From contig DGDO01000058.1 in assembly GCA_002385475.1 (NCBI GenBank), positions 1 through 8,493 of the forward strand: a stretch of DNA of 8,493 bases. The letters are read 5' to 3'. Under the pieces are notes generated by a model that saw nothing but the letters and a program-made list of their open reading frames with translations, had not been told where the DNA came from and ran no database searches. This document shows positions 4,953 to 8,493 of this stretch, in pieces. A program made the translations under genes and the position numbers. Within the stretch, counting starts at the first letter, position 1. Each line of letters opens with the position of its first letter. This DNA comes from Candidatus Sordicultor fermentans. Its GTDB lineage: Bacteria > Atribacterota > Atribacteria > Atribacterales > Caldatribacteriaceae.

Positions 4953-6455
4953 TCAGGGCACAAGCTCAATAGTCTTTATAACCTCCAGAATATGTTCCAT
5001 CACCGGGTCTTTGCCTTCTAAAACATCCTCAAGGGTGGTGGTAACTTCAATATCCGGTAAAACTCCCTTTCCATCATCTATACCGCTGGGTCTGTAGAAC
5101 TTCTTGTGTGAAACCCCTGCTGGAAGGTCGGTATTGGGTAGCCAGAAGGGATAAATATCGCCAAAATGAGTAGGCAGCCCTCCTGTTTCTTCTCCAATAA
5201 GTGTGCCGATGCCGTAGTCTTTAACTGTGGCTGCAAAATTGACGGCACTGGAAAAGGTGTGGGAGCCTATTAATACATATAGCTTGCCATGAAATCGAAG
5301 GGGATTTTCAGAGGGTTCTATGAGCTCTGGAGAAGAAGAAAATACTTCGCCTTCAGGCAAAGAAGAGATTTCCTGATACACTGATTGATACCATTCCCGG
5401 GATGCTTGATACATCGATTCATAAGATTCTGGATAAATCTTTTTTAATGCTGGAAGGGGGTCTTTGTAATATTCCTTTATTTGCTTACTTACTTTAAGTT
5501 CAATTTTTGAAAATTGCCTCCAGGGTTTATCTGTCAGGTAATCGAGGAGAGCATCACCCAGAGTAGAGTTTCCTCCACTGTTGTTGCGAATATCTATAAT
5601 AAGGTGCTCAATTTCTTCCTCCTTTATTTTTCTGAATGTTTCTTCTAAGAATAAATTAAACTTTTCCGGATCTTGAAAGGCTCTAAAATCAATTACTCCT
5701 GTTTTTAACTCAGGCATTGAAGCATAACTGTAATAGGGATATTGAATTTTTTTACTGTCTTCCTCTTTTTCTTCTTTAGCAAATTCTTTTTGAAGCTCCT
5801 GAGCTTTTCTGGTGAGCTCGTTCCAGGTCATCCCTTTTATAGGTTTCTGGAGAGCTTTGCCAGAGGGAGATAAATACGTTATGTTAAACTCTTCCCAACT
5901 ATATGCAAACCATAACAGGGCCCGAAAGTTTGTGTTAACCGATTCTATCCGGTACGATAATTTCTCTCCGCTCACGTATTTAGTGAGTTCCTCAATGAGC
6001 TGTGAAATTGAGAATCCATTAATTTTGAGTATTTCTGCACCTGGTGGAATCTCTCCGGTATAGTCAACTACGACGAATAGTCTTTCGCCAATGATTCTGA
6101 CATCAAGCGGGAAAAGGCGTCCCCCTCCATTTATATATTCATTCAATTCCTCAACCGGATAGGTAATGTAGGTATGACCATCTCCAATTCTGGTTACCAG
6201 CGGTGCAACCTTTCTGTAAAATTCAAGCCTGGTCAGTGGTTCACTCAAGTCTTCCTCGATATCTTGCTTCATCTTATAAATTTCCTCTTGAGGAGTGTAT
6301 CTGTATAAATCGGGGTGGACATCTTCCAGTGTCTGGATGAGAAAATCAAGGTCGTATTTTAATTCCTCTGGTGATTGCTTTCCTGAAACCTCCTCTGTGT
6401 AACCAGCTAAAATTGCCGCTACCAGCAACACAACGATTATTACGACTCTTTTCAT
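4953..6455 (-). CDS. Exported S41-family peptidase (C-terminal processing/tricorn-like)
   Basis: This 500-residue serine peptidase should act outside the cytoplasmic membrane. Residues 1-19 are a signal peptide or anchor without a lipobox cysteine. A helical N-terminal domain ends in IGDGHTYI (90-97), and residues about 115-165 look like a PDZ-type segment (PPGAEILKINGFSI). The S41 core shows IIDIRNNSGG (286-295), HTFSSA (399-404) with likely nucleophile Ser402, and GEETGG (421-426). The catalytic Lys of classical CtpA enzymes is replaced there, so a tricorn-like arrangement with His94, Ser402 and an acidic residue is more likely; that is inferred from family knowledge. The segment 212-236 is highly charged. 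The ATG is preceded by AAAGGTGG (6463-6470), 7 nt away. It is a single-gene unit, divergent from the mannosyltransferase gene. The substrate is unknown. Confidence 0.92.
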   Translation of the reverse strand: MKRVVIIVVLLVAAILAGYTEEVSGKQSPEELKYDLDFLIQTLEDVHPDLYRYTPQEEIYKMKQDIEEDLSEPLTRLEFYRKVAPLVTRIGDGHTYITYPVEELNEYINGGGRLFPLDVRIIGERLFVVVDYTGEIPPGAEILKINGFSISQLIEELTKYVSGEKLSYRIESVNTNFRALLWFAYSWEEFNITYLSPSGKALQKPIKGMTWNELTRKAQELQKEFAKEEKEEDSKKIQYPYYSYASMPELKTGVIDFRAFQDPEKFNLFLEETFRKIKEEEIEHLIIDIRNNSGGNSTLGDALLDYLTDKPWRQFSKIELKVSKQIKEYYKDPLPALKKIYPESYESMYQASREWYQSVYQEISSLPEGEVFSSSPELIEPSENPLRFHGKLYVLIGSHTFSSAVNFAATVKDYGIGTLIGEETGGLPTHFGDIYPFWLPNTDLPAGVSHKKFYRPSGIDDGKGVLPDIEVTTTLEDVLEGKDPVMEHILEVIKTIELVP

Positions 6456-6491
6456 TTTCTTTCCACCTTTATCAATTTTTGTTCCTTTCCA

Positions 6492-6533
6492 TTGGTTTTC
6501 TTATTGTCTCTAACTATAATTCGCTATTATAGT
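6492..6533. promoter_or_regulatory. Facing -10 boxes inside an 8-bp palindrome
   Basis: ACTATAAT (6513-6520) and ATTATAGT (6526-6533) are perfect inverted repeats separated by TCGCT. Each arm contains a perfect TATAAT, one for each strand. On the plus strand TTGGTT (6492-6497) lies exactly 17 nt upstream of its box. On the minus strand the best -35, TTGCCA (plus-strand 6552-6557), is 20 nt away, which is long. The minus box would give a leader of roughly 65 nt for the peptidase mRNA. A regulator binding the palindrome could control both directions, but this is inference. Confidence 0.45.
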
Positions 6534-6564
6534 ATCCCATAAAATCAGTCATGGCAATGACTAT

Positions 6565-6665
6565 GAGGGTCGCCCTTTATAATCCCCGAGAGACTAAAAT
6601 AAAAGACTAAAACTAAAAACTTGAATAAAAAGATAAAACTACTGAGGGGAAAAGCGTCCCTCAGT
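6565..6665. repeat. Dispersed structured repeat, copy B
   Basis: A small hairpin AGGG-TCG-CCCT (6566-6576) leads into the head CTTTATAATCCCC (6575-6587). An A-rich stretch with AAAAAGATAAAA (6627-6638) follows, then a perfect 8-bp hairpin ACTGAGGG (6641-6648) with CCCTCAGT (6658-6665) around loop GAAAAGCGT. Order and motifs match copy A (104-196). The loop matches copy C although the stem sequence differs. The A-rich part is about 17 nt longer than in copy A. Confidence 0.5.
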
Positions 6666-6667
6666 GG

Positions 6668-6692
6668 ATTCCCGTCTAAAGATTTCGGGAAT
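6668..6692. repeat. ATTCCCG palindrome
   Basis: ATTCCCG (6668-6674) and CGGGAAT (6686-6692) form a perfect 7-bp stem around an 11-nt loop. Together with the preceding GTGG and the following AACGAG it resembles the widespread intergenic repeat type with CATTCCCG...CGGGAATCCA arms. It sits between repeat copies B and C. No T-run follows. Confidence 0.5.
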
Positions 6693-6708
6693 AACGAGAA
6701 GGGACTAT

Positions 6709-6797
6709 AGGAAGGAGAGCCTCTTATATAATCCCTGAAAAAAGCGAACACCGCTGGAGAGGAAAACGTCTCTTTGAACCACTCTTATAACCTCTGA
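6709..6797. repeat. Dispersed structured repeat, copy C and partial copy D
   Basis: The head CTCTTATATAATCCC (6721-6735) is followed by an A-rich stretch. CTGGAGAG then leads to a hairpin AGAG (6758-6761) with CTCT (6770-6773) around loop GAAAACGT (6762-6769). The upstream GACTATAGGAAGGAG (6703-6717) also resembles the GACTATGAGG before the head of copy B (6559-6568). A further head-like CTCTTATAACCTCTGA begins at 6782, suggesting a fourth, truncated copy. Confidence 0.4.
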
Positions 6798-6894
6798 CTT
6801 TGACACTTCATTTAGTTGAAACCCGCGTCAAATCTATATTCTTTAAATTAGAATATGCTATTTTGCCACTACACTCAGCACTTTCAGCAGTTTA

Positions 6895-6912
6895 TGGGGA
6901 TGATTCTCCCCA
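6895..6912 (+). terminator. Hairpin upstream of the mannosyltransferase promoter
   Basis: TGGGGA (6895-6900) pairs with TCCCCA (6907-6912) around a 6-nt loop. A T-rich stretch follows after several bases (GATTTTT near 6917-6923). The distance to the T-run makes a true terminator doubtful; it might insulate the downstream promoter from transcripts started near 6527. Confidence 0.25.
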
Positions 6913-6943
6913 CTTTGATTTTTAAATAAGGTAATTCTTAGCA

Positions 6944-6970
6944 TTGCAAACAGACGGAATGTTATATAAT
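6944..6970 (+). promoter_or_regulatory. Likely promoter of the PMT-family gene
   Basis: A perfect TATAAT lies at 6965-6970. The best -35 candidate, TTGCAA at 6944-6949, gives a short 15-nt spacer. A TG at 6960-6961 lies just upstream, so the box may work partly as an extended -10. The predicted start near 6977 leaves only about 10 nt of leader before the ATG at 6988. Confidence 0.45.
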
Positions 6971-6987
6971 TCTTAAGTAGTAAAAAT

Positions 6988-8493
6988 ATGCCAGAAATGA
7001 AAGGATTTTTCGTGGATTGGATAGAAAAACCAGCTGAAAGAAAAGAAAAAAGAGATAAAATTATCGTTTTGTTATTGGTTACCTTCTATCTTATCGTCTC
7101 TTTTTATCATTTAGGTTCTCTTAAAGCTCCTCAAACCTATTGGCAACCTTCTTCTCCGGGAGAGGGAGCCTGTCTCGATTTAGGAAAGGAAGAAACTATC
7201 AAGCGTATATCGTTTTTCGGGGGGCTTATCGGGGAGGGAGAATATCGGCTTGAATATTCCGCTGATGCCGAAACCTGGCAAGAAGGACCTCTTCTTAAGC
7301 CCCAGAACGTTTTTGAGTGGAAAGAAGCGGACGTTGACTTGCGAGGAAGATATATTAGAATTATAGCTCAAAAAAGTGGAGGGATGCTCAACGAAATTGG
7401 TTTTTGGGGAGAAAAACAGACCCTGCTTCCTGTAAATGCTATTTTACCTCTACACCAGGGATACCTACTTCCCCAGGGTTTTCCTGAAGCTTTTGATGAG
7501 CAAGATACCGTTCCTTACCAATCCTCTTATCTAAATAGCACTTACTTTGATGAGATTTACTTTGCCCGTACTGCTTATGAATACCTCCATCAGGTAGAAC
7601 CTTATGAGTGGACTCATCCTCCCCTGGGCAAGATGTTAATCTCTTTGGGGATAACTATTTTTGGTATGAACCCCTTCGGGTGGAGATTTATGGGAGTGGT
7701 GTTTGGAGCTTTGATTATTCCTTTGATGTACCTTCTGGGGAAAAAGTTATTTGGCAGAAGTGAATATGGGTTGGTGGCTGCTTTTCTTATGACTTTTGAG
7801 TTTATGCATTTTGTCCAGGCTCGTATAGCTACTATAGACACCTATGTGGTATTTTTTATCATCCTTATGTACTATTTTATGCTTGTCTATCTCTCCATTC
7901 CTTACTCTCCTTCGGAAACCAGAAGATTTTTGTTACCTCTTTTTCTCTCTGGTCTTTCCTTTGGGTTAGGAGCGTCAGTAAAATGGACGGGTATCTATGC
8001 CGGGGGAGGGCTGGCGGTGCTCTTTTTTCTCGATCTGGTAAAGAAGAGAAAAGAAAATCCTTCGAGCTTTGCTACTTTTTGTAAAAAAATGTTTCCCTGG
8101 TGTGTTTTATTTTTTATCATCGTTCCTCTTTTTGTCTATGGTTTATTTTATGTGTTTTTTTTACCCGGACCTACGGGGATAAGAGATATCTGGAGGCATC
8201 AGCTCCAGATGTTCAACTATCACAGTAAACTCGAAGCTACTCATCCTTTTTCTTCTCCTTGGTGGCAGTGGCCTCTTATGATTCGACCTATCTGGCTTTA
8301 CCAGGGGAAGGGTTTACCTCCAGGACAAATCTCGAGCATCGTTTCTCTGGGTAACCCGGCTATCTGGTGGGGAGGTACTCTTGTTCTTCTCTTTTCTCTT
8401 ATCCTTCCCCTCTTTCGAAAAGAAAAAGCTCTTCCTTTCATTTTAATCGGATTTCTTGCTCAATATCTTCCCTGGGTTTTGGTCCCTCGATTG
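6988..8493 (+). CDS. PMT-family (GT39) mannosyltransferase with discoidin-like domain, partial
   Basis: This membrane glycosyltransferase uses a lipid-linked mannose and acts on the outer face of the membrane. The frame is open for 502 codons and runs off the window end. Helix 1 is at about 25-43. Residues about 50-141 form an extracytoplasmic discoidin (F5/8 type C)-like domain: LDLGKEETIKRISFFGG, then YRLEYSADAETW, GRYIRII and MLNEIGFWG. PMT landmarks follow: YFDEIYFA (186-193) with the acidic pair D188-E189, THPPLGK (209-215), ARIATIDTY (278-286), SVKWTG (330-335), ATHPFSSPWW (417-426) and NPAIWW (456-461). The end PWVLVPRL is where the conserved C-terminal motif normally continues. The ATG at 6988 is the first start after a stop at 6967; its ribosome site is weak, so ATG 6997 is possible. 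Family certain, acceptor unknown. Confidence 0.93.
   Translation, partial: MPEMKGFFVDWIEKPAERKEKRDKIIVLLLVTFYLIVSFYHLGSLKAPQTYWQPSSPGEGACLDLGKEETIKRISFFGGLIGEGEYRLEYSADAETWQEGPLLKPQNVFEWKEADVDLRGRYIRIIAQKSGGMLNEIGFWGEKQTLLPVNAILPLHQGYLLPQGFPEAFDEQDTVPYQSSYLNSTYFDEIYFARTAYEYLHQVEPYEWTHPPLGKMLISLGITIFGMNPFGWRFMGVVFGALIIPLMYLLGKKLFGRSEYGLVAAFLMTFEFMHFVQARIATIDTYVVFFIILMYYFMLVYLSIPYSPSETRRFLLPLFLSGLSFGLGASVKWTGIYAGGGLAVLFFLDLVKKRKENPSSFATFCKKMFPWCVLFFIIVPLFVYGLFYVFFLPGPTGIRDIWRHQLQMFNYHSKLEATHPFSSPWWQWPLMIRPIWLYQGKGLPPGQISSIVSLGNPAIWWGGTLVLLFSLILPLFRKEKALPFILIGFLAQYLPWVLVPRL

Larger units (their letters stand above)
6456..6987. other. Divergent intergenic region with promoters and repeat copies
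   Basis: No gene is supported. From left to right the region contains the peptidase ribosome binding site and a palindrome with facing -10 boxes (6513-6533). Repeat copies B and C and a possible third head at 6782-6795 follow, together with a GATTCCCG-type palindrome (6668-6692). An AT-rich hairpin, ATATTCT (6836-6842) with AGAATAT (6850-6856), a GGGGA/TCCCC hairpin near 6900, and the promoter of the mannosyltransferase gene complete it. A 68-codon minus-strand frame at 6545-6751 reflects the repeats and is not taken as a gene. Confidence 0.6.

Noticed and set aside
6545..6751. 68-codon minus-strand frame in the divergent intergenic region
   Set aside because: It runs through repeat copies B and C, its product has unlikely composition with two similar segments that mirror the DNA repeats, and no ribosome binding site is seen.
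1..8493. CRISPR array
   Set aside because: No regularly spaced identical repeats occur; the repeats seen are diverged, irregularly spaced palindromes.

Overview
The window reads as bacterial chromosomal DNA of low to moderate GC. Genes start behind GGAGG-type ribosome binding sites, TATAAT-type promoters are present, genes overlap in an operon, and one tRNA gene encodes its own 3' CCA. No gene settles the phylum. The mix of an ABC-2 cassette, a bacterial PMT-type mannosyltransferase and intergenic regions full of decayed palindromic repeats would fit a thermophilic or anaerobic lineage such as Atribacterota or a Firmicutes-like group, but that is a guess.

Layout. Positions 1-495 are non-coding and hold several small palindromes plus a first copy of a dispersed structured repeat. 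Positions 496-4311 form a tight four-gene plus-strand operon whose genes overlap or abut: an ABC-2 ATPase, a single-pass membrane protein with a carboxypeptidase-regulatory-like beta domain, an ABC-2 permease, and a large extracytoplasmic protein with a signal peptide, a coiled coil and a C-terminal membrane anchor. A tRNA-Arg(ACG) gene with a near-consensus promoter of its own follows directly (4365-4441). Positions 4453-4952 are non-coding, with minus-strand terminator candidates and a 58-nt hairpin. A minus-strand gene (4953-6455) encodes an exported S41-family peptidase. Positions 6456-6987 are a divergent intergenic region with facing -10 boxes inside a perfect palindrome and two to three further copies of the dispersed repeat. 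From 6988 to the window end runs the first 502 codons of a plus-strand PMT-family (GT39) glycosyltransferase that carries a discoidin-like domain in its first outside loop.

How the parts work together. All protein genes concern the cell envelope. The four-gene cassette looks like one membrane machine: an ATPase-permease motor plus two membrane-tethered outside partners, without a classical solute-binding protein, so its substrate cannot be read from sequence. The exported peptidase and the lipid-linked mannosyltransferase are separate transcription units that also act outside the membrane. The least expected signals are the accessory composition of the ABC cassette, the carbohydrate-binding-like domain inserted in the mannosyltransferase, and a dispersed intergenic element whose hairpin stems appear to covary while the loop is kept.
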